From assembly GCF_000760115.1 (NCBI RefSeq), contig NZ_JNAS01000001.1:356067-420066 (forward strand): 64,000 bases of DNA. Reading direction: 5' to 3'. The position numbers were made by a program, and so were the translations under genes. Source of the stretch: Prochlorococcus marinus str. SB. GTDB taxonomy: Bacteria > Cyanobacteriota > Cyanobacteriia > PCC-6307 > Cyanobiaceae. This document shows positions 10,333 through 20,789 of this stretch, piece by piece. Within the stretch, counting starts at the first letter, position 1. Each line of letters opens with the position of its first letter. The notes under the pieces are model-generated. The model was not told the origin of the DNA, ran no database searches, and saw only the letters and a program-made list of their open reading frames with translations.

Positions 10333-11229
10333 ATGTCATTAAAATTAGACGGTAAAAAATTATCTCTTGAAATTGAACAAAGATTATCTAACTATATCTC
10401 GGGTAATAAAAAAATTGCAAAAAGAGATCCTGGTTTAGCTTTAATAAGAATAGGTGAAGACCCCGCGAGTGGTGTTTACGTTAATAATAAGGAAAAAGCA
10501 TGTTCAAGGGTTGGAGTAAAGAGCTTTATCTTTCATCTAGAAGATAGTGTAGAGCAAAAAGAAGTTGAACAATTAATAATCAAACTTAATTCTGATAAAG
10601 ATATTGATGGAATGTTACTACAACTTCCCATCCCAAAGAAGTTTGACGAGCAAAAACTGATAAGCCATATTAATCCAAGCAAAGATGTAGATGGACTAAA
10701 TGAGATAAACATCGGCAAACTAGTAAAAAATGAGCCTGCTATGAGATCATGCACACCGGCAGGAATTATTAATTTATTAAGGTCCCAAAATATTACAATT
10801 GAAGGCAAGAAAATCGTTGTCATTGGAAGAAGTTTACTTGTTGGTAAACCCCTATCGCTTATGTTGTTGAATCTAAATGGCACGGTAACAATTACTCACT
10901 CTAAAACAATAAATTTGAAAAAAATTTGTAGAGAAGCCGATATTCTAATTGCGGCTGCAGGAAAACCCAATCTTGTAGATTCGAGTTTTGTCAAAGAAGG
11001 TGCAGTAATTATTGATGTTGGTATACATAGATTAAAAAGTTCCGATAAAAATAAAACCAGATTATGTGGAGATGTATTATTAGGAGATGTTATTTCTAAA
11101 GTATTTGCTTACACTCCTGTTCCAGGAGGTGTTGGGCCAATGACAGTAACAATGTTACTTGTAAATACTATTTTTAGCTGGCAAAAACAATTTGGTTTAT
11201 CATCAACTCTTAATGACCTTTTGCCATAA
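10333..11229 (+). CDS. folD: bifunctional methylenetetrahydrofolate dehydrogenase/cyclohydrolase
   Basis: A 298-residue FolD, interconverting 5,10-methylene- and 10-formyl-tetrahydrofolate with NADP. The catalytic YVNNK motif is at residues 49-53, the DVDG segment near residue 118, and the nucleotide-binding [12 protein letters not shown] near residue 161. The signature [15 protein letters not shown] is near the C-terminus. The length is normal. An AAAGGAG ribosome site lies about 12 bases upstream of the ATG. It is followed by crtE after 36 bases on the same strand; any functional link is unclear. Confidence 0.96.
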   Translation: MSLKLDGKKLSLEIEQRLSNYISGNKKIAKRDPGLALIRIGEDPASGVYVNNKEKACSRVGVKSFIFHLEDSVEQKEVEQLIIKLNSDKDIDGMLLQLPIPKKFDEQKLISHINPSKDVDGLNEINIGKLVKNEPAMRSCTPAGIINLLRSQNITIEGKKIVVIGRSLLVGKPLSLMLLNLNGTVTITHSKTINLKKICREADILIAAAGKPNLVDSSFVKEGAVIIDVGIHRLKSSDKNKTRLCGDVLLGDVISKVFAYTPVPGGVGPMTVTMLLVNTIFSWQKQFGLSSTLNDLLP

Positions 11230-11265
11230 ACTCCATGATGAAATTTTTTTTACTAAAGGTATAAA

Positions 11266-12168
11266 ATGACTGAAGTTATAAATAGTATTTCTGAATTTGA
11301 AAAATATCTTAAAAACACAAAAAAGGTTGTAGAAGAAGCACTTGATTTTTCCTTGGGTCCAGAGAATCCAGAAATATTAAGAGAATCAATGAGATATTCA
11401 CTCTTAGCTGGAGGGAAAAGAATACGTCCAATTTTATGTTTAGCATCTTGTGCATTGGCTGGAGGAGAACCCTCTCTTGCAGTTCCTACTGCGGTAGCTA
11501 TAGAAATGATCCATACAATGTCCTTGATTCATGATGATCTACCCGCCATGGATAATGATGACTTGAGGAGAGGCAGGGCGACAAATCATAAAGTATATGG
11601 AGATGCAATAGCTATTCTTGCAGGCGATGCTTTATTAACAAGGGCCTTTGAAATGGTCTCTCTAAGAAGCCCTGGAGTCGATCCAAATAGATTATTAAAT
11701 GTAGTTGGCGAATTATCTTTAGTTGCTGGTGCTCCAGGCTTAGTCGGGGGACAAGTTGTTGATTTGGAATGCGAAGGCAAAGTAGTCGACCTTGAAACTC
11801 TCGAATATATTCATCTTCACAAGACTGGGGCTTTATTGAAGGCCTGCGTTAGAACAGGCGCTATGATCGCAGGAGCTAACGAAAAACTATTACAAGCCCT
11901 TACAACGTATGCAGAGGGAATTGGTTTAGCCTTCCAAATAATAGATGATATTCTTGATTTAACTTCCAGCAGTGAAAAGTTAGGTAAAACAGCTGGCAAA
12001 GATCTTTTGGCTGACAAAACTACTTACCCTAAATTACTTGGAATGGAGGAGTCAAAGAAAAGGGCATTTGATTTAGTTGAAAAAGCAAAAAAAGCAATTG
12101 AACCTTGGGGTGCAGATGCAAAGTATTTAATATCTTTAGCTGACTTTATTACAAATAGAGATAGATAA
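11266..12168 (+). CDS. crtE: geranylgeranyl diphosphate synthase
   Basis: A 300-residue trans-prenyltransferase making the C20 precursor for carotenoids, the phytyl tail of chlorophyll and quinones. The first Asp-rich motif is [10 protein letters not shown] (from Asp90) followed by RRGRATNH. The second is IIDDILD near residue 226. GGKRIRP (49-55) is the diphosphate-binding segment. The absence of bulky residues just before the first Asp-rich motif (MSLIHDD) is compatible with a long-chain product, but the product length is inferred. It lies between folD and a PAP2-like gene, and a diphosphatase-like partner beside a prenyl diphosphate synthase is a plausible pairing. Confidence 0.93.
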   Translation: MTEVINSISEFEKYLKNTKKVVEEALDFSLGPENPEILRESMRYSLLAGGKRIRPILCLASCALAGGEPSLAVPTAVAIEMIHTMSLIHDDLPAMDNDDLRRGRATNHKVYGDAIAILAGDALLTRAFEMVSLRSPGVDPNRLLNVVGELSLVAGAPGLVGGQVVDLECEGKVVDLETLEYIHLHKTGALLKACVRTGAMIAGANEKLLQALTTYAEGIGLAFQIIDDILDLTSSSEKLGKTAGKDLLADKTTYPKLLGMEESKKRAFDLVEKAKKAIEPWGADAKYLISLADFITNRDR

Positions 12169-12181
12169 TTTTTTTTAATTT

Positions 12182-12661
12182 ATGTCTGATTTTTTTTCTT
12201 TTTTTAATAATTCAGTTCTTTTCTGGAGCCTATTATCCTGCTTGCTAGCTCAATTTTTAAAAATTGTATTCAATTTCTTTTCAACTGGAGAGTTAAGATT
12301 TGGAATTATGTTCGAGACGGGTGGAATGCCCTCAAGTCATTCCGCCTTAATAACTGGCGCTACATCTGGTATAGGTTATGAATTAGGATTTGATAGCTCA
12401 ATATTCGCATTATCAGTTGCAGTTGCACTAATAGTTATGTATGACGCTAGTGGTGTTCGAAAATCAGCTGGGATTCACGCTGCAGAAATTAATAAACTAT
12501 CAAAAAAACTAGACCCTCAATCTGAATTACTGTTAAAAGAAACCCTAGGCCATACAAAAATTGAGGTCATGGTGGGGAGTTTTTTAGGACCATTAATCAC
12601 TTTGCCTGGAATGTTTTTTTTAGGTTCTCCTCTCAAAATATTTGATTTAGTAATAAATTAA
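12182..12661 (+). CDS. divergent PAP2-family membrane protein
   Basis: A 159-residue protein of the divergent PAP2 (acid phosphatase/vanadium haloperoxidase-related) family found in cyanobacteria, Firmicutes and plastids. The conserved block GGMPSSHSALITG lies at residues 46-58. It contains the Ser-His pair of PAP2 enzymes, and is followed by a DASGVRKSAG block near 95. Hydrophobic segments lie at about 9-30, 67-90 and 130-150. The gene starts 13 bases after crtE. A lipid or prenyl phosphate substrate is likely by family but has not been shown. The stop codon shares TTAA (12658-12661) with the stop of the convergent cobB. Confidence 0.8.
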   Translation: MSDFFSFFNNSVLFWSLLSCLLAQFLKIVFNFFSTGELRFGIMFETGGMPSSHSALITGATSGIGYELGFDSSIFALSVAVALIVMYDASGVRKSAGIHAAEINKLSKKLDPQSELLLKETLGHTKIEVMVGSFLGPLITLPGMFFLGSPLKIFDLVIN

Positions 12662-14049
12662 GAATGCTTTGAAAAAGTAATTTGGGTGGCATCTATAAAG
12701 TTTTTTGCGAGTTCTAGAGAACTTGGCAAATGTAAGTGAATCCAACTTGCATGTAATTTTTCATCAAAAAAGCCTTCATTTTTGTATTCAGTTTCCCAAG
12801 ATTTAATTTTCCATGGGGAAGAAAGTTTCTTCTGATGATAAGCCTTTCCAAAATCAAGTTCAGATAAATTATTTTCAATTTCCCAATAATGAAATTCATG
12901 GCCTCTAATTAATTGATTTTGTTTAATAATCGGAGTATCTTTTAAACCCTCTATGTATCTATAACCTACTGAAAGTTTACTTTTTTTTGATCTAAAAGGC
13001 AGTATGCCACTCATTTTATGATAATTACCATTTTCATCTTTTATGAAGTCCCCTAAAATCATCATCCCTCCGCACTCAGCATATATAAATCCATTTTTGC
13101 GGAATTTCCTTAACGAATTTAAGCTTTTTGTAGAGTTACTTATATGATCAGCATATTTTTCAGGGAATCCCCCGGGAATAATTAAAGAAGAAGCCTCATT
13201 AGGTATTTCTTCATTATCAAAAATACTCCATGAAATTAATGGAATGCCTATTTCATTCAAAAACTCCTTAGTTTCAGGGTATTGAAAATGAAAGATTTTA
13301 TCTTCTGCAATCGCGATAGGTTTACTTTTGTCAATTTTAAAATCTTTAAAATTGACAGAATTAAATATTTTCTTTTTAGGAGATTTCAGAAATTTTATGA
13401 GAGAAAATACATCAAGGTTTCTTTCGGCGAAATTTGCAAAATATTCAACATTAATTTCTTTTTCTTTTTCCATTGGAGATATCAAACCTAAATTAGCTTT
13501 GTTTAAAGTTATTTTTGAATCAGATGGTAAAAAACCAAGAATTTCGATTTCTTCATTTTTAAAAACCTCTTTGATCAATTTTTTATGTCTATCTGAATTA
13601 ACGTTGTTAAATATAATTCCTGCTATTGACAAATCACTATCAAAATCTCTAAAACCTCGAATAGTCGCCAGAAGAGAAGCTACTTGGCCTTTAGCATTAA
13701 CAATAAAAATTATTGGAGCATTTAGAAGTTTAGAAATATTTGCTGTGCTGGAATAAGTTGTTGCCCCTAATCCATCAAATAGACCCATTGCCCCTTCAAT
13801 TAGCGAGAATTCATATTTCAAAGAATGTTTAAAAAAACTTTCTTGAACCCATTCCTCACCACTTAAAAAAATATCTAAATTTCTACAAATAGGTTGGCCA
13901 ATTGAACTAAGTTGTTGTTGATCAAGATAATCTGGGCCAACCTTGAAAGTTTGTAACTTTATACCTTTTGAGAACGCCCAACAAGATAGCAAAAGCGATA
14001 ATGTAGTTTTTCCACTATCAGTAGAAGGAGAAGATATTACACAAGGCAT
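12658..14049 (-). CDS. cobB: cobyrinic acid a,c-diamide synthase
   Basis: A 463-residue CobB/CbiA enzyme amidating the a and c side chains of cobyrinic acid in B12 (pseudocobalamin) synthesis. An N-terminal P-loop SPSTDSGKTT (residues 7-16) serves ATP. The C-terminal class-I glutamine amidotransferase domain has its nucleophile at Cys326 in YAECGGMMILGD. The closing His motif is around WIHLHL near the end. It is the third gene of the tight minus-strand run zwf, opcA, cobB, with 3 bases between opcA and cobB. Its stop overlaps the stop of the convergent PAP2-like gene. Confidence 0.93.
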   Translation of the reverse strand: MPCVISSPSTDSGKTTLSLLLSCWAFSKGIKLQTFKVGPDYLDQQQLSSIGQPICRNLDIFLSGEEWVQESFFKHSLKYEFSLIEGAMGLFDGLGATTYSSTANISKLLNAPIIFIVNAKGQVASLLATIRGFRDFDSDLSIAGIIFNNVNSDRHKKLIKEVFKNEEIEILGFLPSDSKITLNKANLGLISPMEKEKEINVEYFANFAERNLDVFSLIKFLKSPKKKIFNSVNFKDFKIDKSKPIAIAEDKIFHFQYPETKEFLNEIGIPLISWSIFDNEEIPNEASSLIIPGGFPEKYADHISNSTKSLNSLRKFRKNGFIYAECGGMMILGDFIKDENGNYHKMSGILPFRSKKSKLSVGYRYIEGLKDTPIIKQNQLIRGHEFHYWEIENNLSELDFGKAYHQKKLSSPWKIKSWETEYKNEGFFDEKLHASWIHLHLPSSLELAKNFIDATQITFSKHS

Positions 14050-14052
14050 CTA

Positions 14053-15354
14053 TTAGTTATTAAAACCATTAAATATTTGAAGGGCTTTTTTAATAGAATT
14101 TTCAAAAAGAGGGCTTGTACTACCTCTACTACTTCCCAATAATTTACTAACATCGTACTCTGATGTAGAAAAAGAATTTGGAACAACTTGTTCTATTAAT
14201 TCCATATTAGCCATTCCCCCTGCTTCAAGTCTCATACACTCCACTGATTCACAACCAAGTATTACACAAGTATTATTTTTTTGAACCTCACTAATTTTTG
14301 AAATCAGCCTCAATCCAATAACTTGTCCTAAATGAATACTCGGCTTTCCCAAAGATAAAGGATTAATTGATGCAGAAATTATTTCGCCATTAATTCTTTT
14401 AAACTCTATTTTTATTGATTCTATATCCCTTTCAACTCTTAGAAATGACCAACCAAGCTTATCGCTAATCCATGAAATCAAAAACAAAGCTTGAATCATA
14501 TGATCTCCTGCAATATCAATGTCGATATCAGTAATATGATCTAAAATTGGTCTCCTCGAAGGCGGATCAAAAATCATTGCCAATGATTCCCTCCAATTTT
14601 TCAATCTAACCCAATTCAAATCATTAATTGCTTTATTTGAGTTATTTAATTGATCTAAAACTTTTAAACATCTTTGAGGCGATCCAAGAGCAGTATCAAT
14701 TATTAACCTTAGACCATAATTAGTAAAAAATTCGAAAATTTCAGGCGATTCATCCAAGCTTCCATTCCACCACAACCATGAAGGTAATTCATCAATTGAT
14801 AAACCATCAATTATTTTTAATCCTTTACTAGATATTGATGCCGAGTCCCCCCTAATAACAACTAAATCCCCACATATAGGTTGCATAGCTGGAGCATCAC
14901 TTAATGGACAGTAAGCTGATACAAAAGTTTTGATATCTGAATTTTTATTTAATGTTGGAGCTAGAGTTATTAATCTTCTTGGATTCAATGTACTTATTGA
15001 TGATTCAAAAAATTGTCCTCTAAAATCTTCAAAGTCTCTATTAGATAAATTTTTCTTCAACAAATTCAATAATTCTTCACTATCAAGGGAAGTACTGATA
15101 GGAAGACCTTGATCTAATATAAATTTTTTAGCAACTTCAATTATCTCTGGACTTAAATTTCCAGTAATTGGTCCATTTACTAATCCTTTTTGAACCAAAC
15201 ATTGTTCTAGCCAAGCCGGCTGCCAGACCATTAATGTAAAAGTATTAGCTCCACTATTATCATTATCTTCTGAAAGCCATAATTTATTAAGGTAATTAGA
15301 AATTTCCTGATAAGGAAGCTCTAAAGGGGTTTGGAGTGTTAGTTGAGGTTTCAT
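14053..15354 (-). CDS. opcA: OpcA, assembly/allosteric factor of glucose-6-phosphate dehydrogenase
   Basis: This 433-residue protein is recognised as OpcA from its overall sequence and its position 2 bases behind zwf. In cyanobacteria OpcA is needed for active, redox-sensitive glucose-6-phosphate dehydrogenase and so for the oxidative pentose phosphate pathway at night. No catalytic motif is expected. Conserved-looking segments are SRRPILDHITDIDIDI (about residue 260) and a C-terminal CVILGCESVECMRLEAGG block near 370, which carries three closely spaced cysteines. The gene lies between zwf and cobB with gaps of only 2 and 3 bases, so translational coupling is likely. Confidence 0.92.
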   Translation of the reverse strand: MKPQLTLQTPLELPYQEISNYLNKLWLSEDNDNSGANTFTLMVWQPAWLEQCLVQKGLVNGPITGNLSPEIIEVAKKFILDQGLPISTSLDSEELLNLLKKNLSNRDFEDFRGQFFESSISTLNPRRLITLAPTLNKNSDIKTFVSAYCPLSDAPAMQPICGDLVVIRGDSASISSKGLKIIDGLSIDELPSWLWWNGSLDESPEIFEFFTNYGLRLIIDTALGSPQRCLKVLDQLNNSNKAINDLNWVRLKNWRESLAMIFDPPSRRPILDHITDIDIDIAGDHMIQALFLISWISDKLGWSFLRVERDIESIKIEFKRINGEIISASINPLSLGKPSIHLGQVIGLRLISKISEVQKNNTCVILGCESVECMRLEAGGMANMELIEQVVPNSFSTSEYDVSKLLGSSRGSTSPLFENSIKKALQIFNGFNN

Positions 15355-15356
15355 TT

Positions 15357-16880
15357 TTATGGTCTGCGCCAGAAAATATTATCTTTTGAAATTAATTGAT
15401 CAGACTCAGGAGGTCCCCATGTCATAGATTCATAACTATAAATAGGTAACTTCCAAGGAGAATTATCCATCAATTCTATTAATGGCGTATAAAGTTTCCA
15501 GGCTGCCTCTACTTCATCACTTCGAGTAAATAGGGTTGGGTCAGAAAGCATTGCATCAGCTAATAATCTTACATAACCTTCATCTGAGGGTTCTCCAAAT
15601 GATTCATCATAAGAAAATTTCATCTCAACAGGTCTTGATTTCATTCCAGAACCAGGAGATTTTACCTCAAATTTGAAAGTAGCCCCTTCATTTGGCTGTA
15701 TTCTAAGGATAAGTTGATTTGGGGCAGGATTTATTATTGTTGATTCAAATAAATGAACAGGAACATCTTTAAAAGTCAAGACTATTTCTCCAAGTCTTTT
15801 AGGTAGTCTTTTACCTGTTCTCAAATAAAAAGGAACCCCTTGCCAACGCCAGTTATCAACGAAAACTTTTGTCGCAATATAAGTTTCTGTTGTGCTATTA
15901 CAATTAACACCATCTTCCTGCCTATATCCTTTTAGTCGATTTGAAATATTTCCTCCTTCTCCATATTGACCTCTTATACAACAATTCCACGGTTCATTTT
16001 CGTCAGCAAGTTTGGAAGCTTGAAGAACCTTAGCTTTTTCATTTCTTATTGCTTCTGGTTCAAACTTTCCAGGAGGTTCCATAGCAGTAACAGCAAGCAT
16101 TTGCGTCATATGATTTTGAAGCATATCTCTTAAAGCACCAGAGCTTTCGTAATAACCTGCTCTATCTTCAACACCCACTGTTTCAGATGAAGTAATTTGA
16201 ACACTTGATATATAATTTCTGTTCCAGATTGGTTCAAAAATAGTGTTAGCAAACCTCAAAACAAGAATGTTCTGAACTGTCTCTTTACCTAAATAATGGT
16301 CAATCCTATAAATCTGACTTTCTTCAGCGCAACTTTGGACGATCTTATTCAATTTTTTTGCACTTGAATAATCTCTTCCAAAGGGTTTTTCAATCACTAA
16401 ACGACTTTTCTTAGGGTCATCTAAAAGGCCAGCTGCTTTTAGAGCTTTACATCCACTTGCATAGAAATTAGGAGATACTGATAAATAAAATGTCCTATTC
16501 CCATGAGTAGCTTGTGTTTTATCAATTTCATTTAATCTCTTAGAAAGCCTTAAGACATGATCACTTTGTTGTAGATCAACTGGTTCATAGAAAAGATAAT
16601 TAGAAAATTGTTCCCACTCCCTTTCTTTACCAGATATTTGATTAGATAGCTTTGCTTTCATCTTTTCTCTAAATTCATTATCAGTCCAAGGTCTTCTAGC
16701 ACAACCAACTATTCCAAATTCACTAGGAATTCTTCTTTGCAAATAGAGTTCAAATAAGGCTGGTATTAATTTTCTATGAGTAAGGTCTCCACTAGCACCA
16801 AAGATTACTAAGCATTGTGGAGATATAACTCTTTCTTGCCGTAAACCTAATCTTAGAGGATTACTTAAAGTTGAAGGCAT
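15357..16880 (-). CDS. zwf: glucose-6-phosphate 1-dehydrogenase
   Basis: A 507-residue enzyme oxidising glucose-6-phosphate to 6-phosphogluconolactone with NADP, the entry step of the oxidative pentose phosphate pathway. The Rossmann motif GASGDL is at residues 28-33, EKPFGRD at 164-170, and the substrate/catalytic motif RIDHYLGKE with His195 follows. The length is normal. It heads the run zwf-opcA-cobB. The 109-base gap before petH shows no strong promoter or terminator. Only weak dyads around 16960-16985 are visible. Confidence 0.97.
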   Translation of the reverse strand: MPSTLSNPLRLGLRQERVISPQCLVIFGASGDLTHRKLIPALFELYLQRRIPSEFGIVGCARRPWTDNEFREKMKAKLSNQISGKEREWEQFSNYLFYEPVDLQQSDHVLRLSKRLNEIDKTQATHGNRTFYLSVSPNFYASGCKALKAAGLLDDPKKSRLVIEKPFGRDYSSAKKLNKIVQSCAEESQIYRIDHYLGKETVQNILVLRFANTIFEPIWNRNYISSVQITSSETVGVEDRAGYYESSGALRDMLQNHMTQMLAVTAMEPPGKFEPEAIRNEKAKVLQASKLADENEPWNCCIRGQYGEGGNISNRLKGYRQEDGVNCNSTTETYIATKVFVDNWRWQGVPFYLRTGKRLPKRLGEIVLTFKDVPVHLFESTIINPAPNQLILRIQPNEGATFKFEVKSPGSGMKSRPVEMKFSYDESFGEPSDEGYVRLLADAMLSDPTLFTRSDEVEAAWKLYTPLIELMDNSPWKLPIYSYESMTWGPPESDQLISKDNIFWRRP

Positions 16881-16989
16881 ATTTTTAGTATTCTTTATTT
16901 AAAATCCTCTTTTTTTTAAATATTAGCTACTCATTGTGTCTAAACCAAAAAGTATTTAATTGGGGAAACTTAATTCCAAATATAAAATT

Positions 16990-18105
<1,116 letters not shown>

Positions 18106-18131
18106 TTAGATTTCTTTTATAAAAGATTATC

Positions 18132-18153
18132 AATTTGTAGTTTAATTTGTAGT
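18132..18153. repeat. direct repeat AATTTGTAGT x2 upstream of petH
   Basis: Two identical 10-mers AATTTGTAGT occur at 18132-18141 and 18144-18153, a 12-base period. They lie 30-51 bases upstream of the petH start. The position and near-one-turn period suggest a regulator site, but I cannot name the protein. Confidence 0.5.
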
Positions 18154-18283
18154 GATTTTACAAAAATGGTTACGTTTTGAGATCGGGATAAATAAAAGAA
18201 ATTATTTTAATTTTTCAGTATTTGTTGTTTTTATCAGTATAGTTACACAGAAATAATTTTTTATCTAATTAAAAAATTCATTT

Positions 18284-18826
18284 ATGAATAATCCTCAAGA
18301 ATCAGAAGATCATTCTAAGAACAATGATTACAGGACAATTGAGCAGACGATGGAGAAGTTTCCTGGTGGGACAAGACGACTGGCAGCTCAACTTACAACT
18401 TCTGCAAGTTTTGATTCTTTGTGGAGTGTTTTAACAGATTATGATCGGCTAAATCACTACATACCAAATCTTTTATCGAGCAAAAAAATATTTCAGAAGG
18501 GAAATAATGTTCACCTTAAACAAGTTGGGGCTCAGGATTTCCTTGGCATGAAGTTTTCAGCTGAAGTAACTATAGATTTATTTGAAAATAAGGAACTTGG
18601 CCTCTTAAAATTTAATTTAATAAAAGGAGATTTCAGAAAGTTTGAGGGTAGTTGGAAAATTCAAAATATTAAAAACACTTCAAAAAACTCATTAATTTAT
18701 GATCTTACTGTTCAAGGTTGTCAATGGATGCCAATAGGGATGATAGAGAAAAGACTGAAAAAGGATCTTTCAGAAAATTTAATTGCCGTAGATAGGCGAG
18801 CAAAATCATCAAAAAGATCGTTATAA
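18284..18826 (+). CDS. SRPBCC (START-like, coenzyme Q-binding type) protein
   Basis: A 180-residue protein with the fold signature of the polyketide cyclase/START superfamily. The helix-grip domain spans about residues 30-170. A typical opening SFDSLWSVLTDYDRLNHYIPN is broken here into SFDSLWSVLTDYD (about 44-56) and YIPNLLSS. A GQ/GA-type strand KQVGAQDFLGM and a long C-terminal helix ending in RRAKSSKRSL follow. Members bind hydrophobic ligands. In cyanobacteria and plastids several act near pigments or quinones, but no substrate can be named here. The first 25 residues are polar and probably disordered. The gene is divergent from petH across 181 bases. Confidence 0.75.
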   Translation: MNNPQESEDHSKNNDYRTIEQTMEKFPGGTRRLAAQLTTSASFDSLWSVLTDYDRLNHYIPNLLSSKKIFQKGNNVHLKQVGAQDFLGMKFSAEVTIDLFENKELGLLKFNLIKGDFRKFEGSWKIQNIKNTSKNSLIYDLTVQGCQWMPIGMIEKRLKKDLSENLIAVDRRAKSSKRSL

Positions 18827-18837
18827 ATTTAAATTAA

Positions 18838-18910
18838 TAGCCCCAAGGGGATTCGAACCCCTGTCGCCTCCGTGAAAGGGAGGTGTCCTAGGCCTCTAGA
18901 CGATGGGGCC
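18838..18910 (-). tRNA. trnE: tRNA-Glu (UUC)
   Basis: This 73-base cloverleaf reads from 18910 down to 18838. The acceptor arm GGCCCCA pairs with TGGGGCT (one G-U at the end) and A is the discriminator. The anticodon stem CCTCC/GGAGG encloses the loop CTTTCAC with anticodon TTC at 18874-18876. The T arm has the GTTCGAATC loop. CCA is not encoded. In organisms making tetrapyrroles from glutamate this tRNA also feeds chlorophyll synthesis through glutamyl-tRNA reductase. Confidence 0.97.
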
Positions 18911-18951
18911 AGGAAACTAGCATAACAGCTTATTAAAAACTAAGAGTAAGG

Positions 18952-20070
18952 CTAGCCTTTCGTCAAGTATTGTTGCTCTTTGTTTTGTCCTTGCCACACA
19001 GGAACTGTGAAATGGAAGCAGGAACCTTCCCCTACTTCAGATACGACCCATATTCTTCCTCCATGGACTTGTACTATTCTCCTACATACTGATAACCCTA
19101 TACCAAATCCTGAAGTACCTTCAGAAGTCTGGGGAAGTCTAACCCTATCTAGAAAAATTCTTTTTTGTTCGCTCAAAGGAATACCTGCACCTTTGTCACA
19201 AATTGTTATTTCTACCCATTGATTTGTCTTATGAATCATAGTGATTTTTATAGATCCAGAATCTTTAGAAAATTTAATAGCATTTTCAATTAAATTTAAA
19301 AATACTTGCCTCATTCTTCTTTGATCTGCAAATACACTTGGCAGATCAGATGGGATATCAGTATCAATTTCAATATTCCTTAATCTCCAGAATTTTTCTA
19401 ATTCGAGTATTACTTCAGCACTAATATTACCTAAATCAATTTTCTGAGGATTAAATAATGCTTCCCATTTAGTTGTTCCAACCTCTAAAAGATCCTGAGA
19501 TAAGAGTTCAATCTCTTCAAGACGTCTTTTAATAACCTCCTGCAATTTTGAAATATCTATTTGTCCGAGTTTTTGACTTTGAACAGCCAAAGTAGCAGCA
19601 GTTAAAGGTGTTCTTAATTCATGCGCTACCATTCTTAATAATCTTTCCTGAGATTCTATTCTTTTTGTTAATGTCTCATTTTCTTGTCTTAAAACAAGAA
19701 GTTCGTCTTCCAATAGAAATTCTTTTTGAGTTCTTATTGAATCAATTTTGGATGGCTGCAAATTAATACCAAGATTTTTTGTTAAGCCTTCCTGTGACCA
19801 CCTTGGCAACCATTTTTGCAACTGAGAGAAAATATTACTACCAGCAAATATTTGCTTAGGAGCTGGGGAAACCTTTATAAGAGCAGGAATAGCGACTAAT
19901 CTATGTAATTCAAGTAATTCTGGCTGTTCTGTGGGTTCAGAGATCTGGAGAGATATCTCAAATTTACAATCATCTGATTCCAAATAAGCTATTAGGGACT
20001 TAATATCATTACTAGAAAGTTGATTTCTAGCTGCAACAAGTATTAATTTTAGCTCTTTTTTATCATTCAA
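18952..20070 (-). CDS. sasA: circadian adaptive-response histidine kinase SasA
   Basis: A 372-residue sensor kinase. The N-terminal region (about 8-95) resembles the KaiB/thioredoxin-like domain that docks on KaiC. It has no transmembrane segment. A coiled linker leads to the H-box MVAHELRTP with phospho-acceptor His150. The ATPase domain contains [17 protein letters not shown] and [13 protein letters not shown]. In the known pathway SasA reads KaiC and phosphorylates the response regulator RpaA to drive daily transcription. No kai or rpaA gene is in the window. The gene is convergent with the SRPBCC gene, with tRNA-Glu between them. Confidence 0.92.
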   Translation of the reverse strand: MNDKKELKLILVAARNQLSSNDIKSLIAYLESDDCKFEISLQISEPTEQPELLELHRLVAIPALIKVSPAPKQIFAGSNIFSQLQKWLPRWSQEGLTKNLGINLQPSKIDSIRTQKEFLLEDELLVLRQENETLTKRIESQERLLRMVAHELRTPLTAATLAVQSQKLGQIDISKLQEVIKRRLEEIELLSQDLLEVGTTKWEALFNPQKIDLGNISAEVILELEKFWRLRNIEIDTDIPSDLPSVFADQRRMRQVFLNLIENAIKFSKDSGSIKITMIHKTNQWVEITICDKGAGIPLSEQKRIFLDRVRLPQTSEGTSGFGIGLSVCRRIVQVHGGRIWVVSEVGEGSCFHFTVPVWQGQNKEQQYLTKG

Positions 20071-20176
20071 AGGAATTCCTCTGAAGTGTTGAAAAGCTGT
20101 TAATCCTTACAAACACCTTAAGATATTTTTTTTTATTTTACAGATAAGCTATTAAATAAATAGGACTTTTTTATAA

Positions 20177-20716
20177 ATGGTTGCTATTAATCCAAAGAAA
20201 AATTTAAATTTTGGAGAAAACCCACCTGAAATCAATTTAAATAGTAATTTAAAAAGGTGGTTTTCCAGGAATATTGGATTATGGAAGTCTAATAGAACGT
20301 ATTTTCTCGATGAAGCACAAAAAACTTATAATTTAAGCATGAATATAAATATTCAAGCTCTCGAGAGTAAATCAGAATGGGAGTCTCATTATAAATTTAC
20401 TTGGTATCCAGAAAAAAAATATAATTTCTTTGACGAAAACCCCCAGTATAAAGAACGAGGAGAAATGCATGCCTTTTTAAAAGGCCATCAACTTAAGAGG
20501 GAAAAATTTTATTTAAGTAATAATGAAGGTATTTCAAATATTAAGCAAGTCGACGAACATGAAATGATTTTTGAATCTTCTTACAAAGATTGGTATATCC
20601 TTGAACATACAAGACTTGTAGATTCTGATAATTATAGATTTAGGGTTATATACTCATGGAACAAAGATATGCTTAAAATAGTAGAAAATCATCACGAAAT
20701 TAAAATTATTAAATAA
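20177..20716 (+). CDS. CpcS/CpeS-like (S-type) phycobilin lyase family protein
   Basis: A 179-residue protein whose first third carries the S-type lyase signature: RWFSRNIGLWKSNRTYFL resembles the FF-x-x-S-x-G-x-W-x-S-x-R pattern of CpcS/CpeS. The rest is beta-rich with WY, YKERGEMHAFL and WYILEHTRL segments, fitting a lipocalin-like barrel. S-type lyases attach bilins to phycobiliproteins. High-light Prochlorococcus lacks phycobilisomes and keeps only remnant phycoerythrin. The protein may therefore serve that remnant or bind another tetrapyrrole. The gene is divergent from sasA. The family call is moderately firm and the function open. Confidence 0.68.
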   Translation: MVAINPKKNLNFGENPPEINLNSNLKRWFSRNIGLWKSNRTYFLDEAQKTYNLSMNINIQALESKSEWESHYKFTWYPEKKYNFFDENPQYKERGEMHAFLKGHQLKREKFYLSNNEGISNIKQVDEHEMIFESSYKDWYILEHTRLVDSDNYRFRVIYSWNKDMLKIVENHHEIKIIK

Positions 20717-20789
20717 ATTCTGTTGGCAGATTTAATTTAAAAAATTAAAAATGTTATCTTTAATAATATGAATCAAAAATAAATCAAAT

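Noticed and set aside
13328..13756. A 142-codon frame antisense to cobB
   Set aside because: It lies wholly inside cobB and reads as a composition artefact.
18149..18161. An NtcA-like GTA...TAC site upstream of petH
   Set aside because: The spacing between the half sites is 7, while NtcA needs 8.
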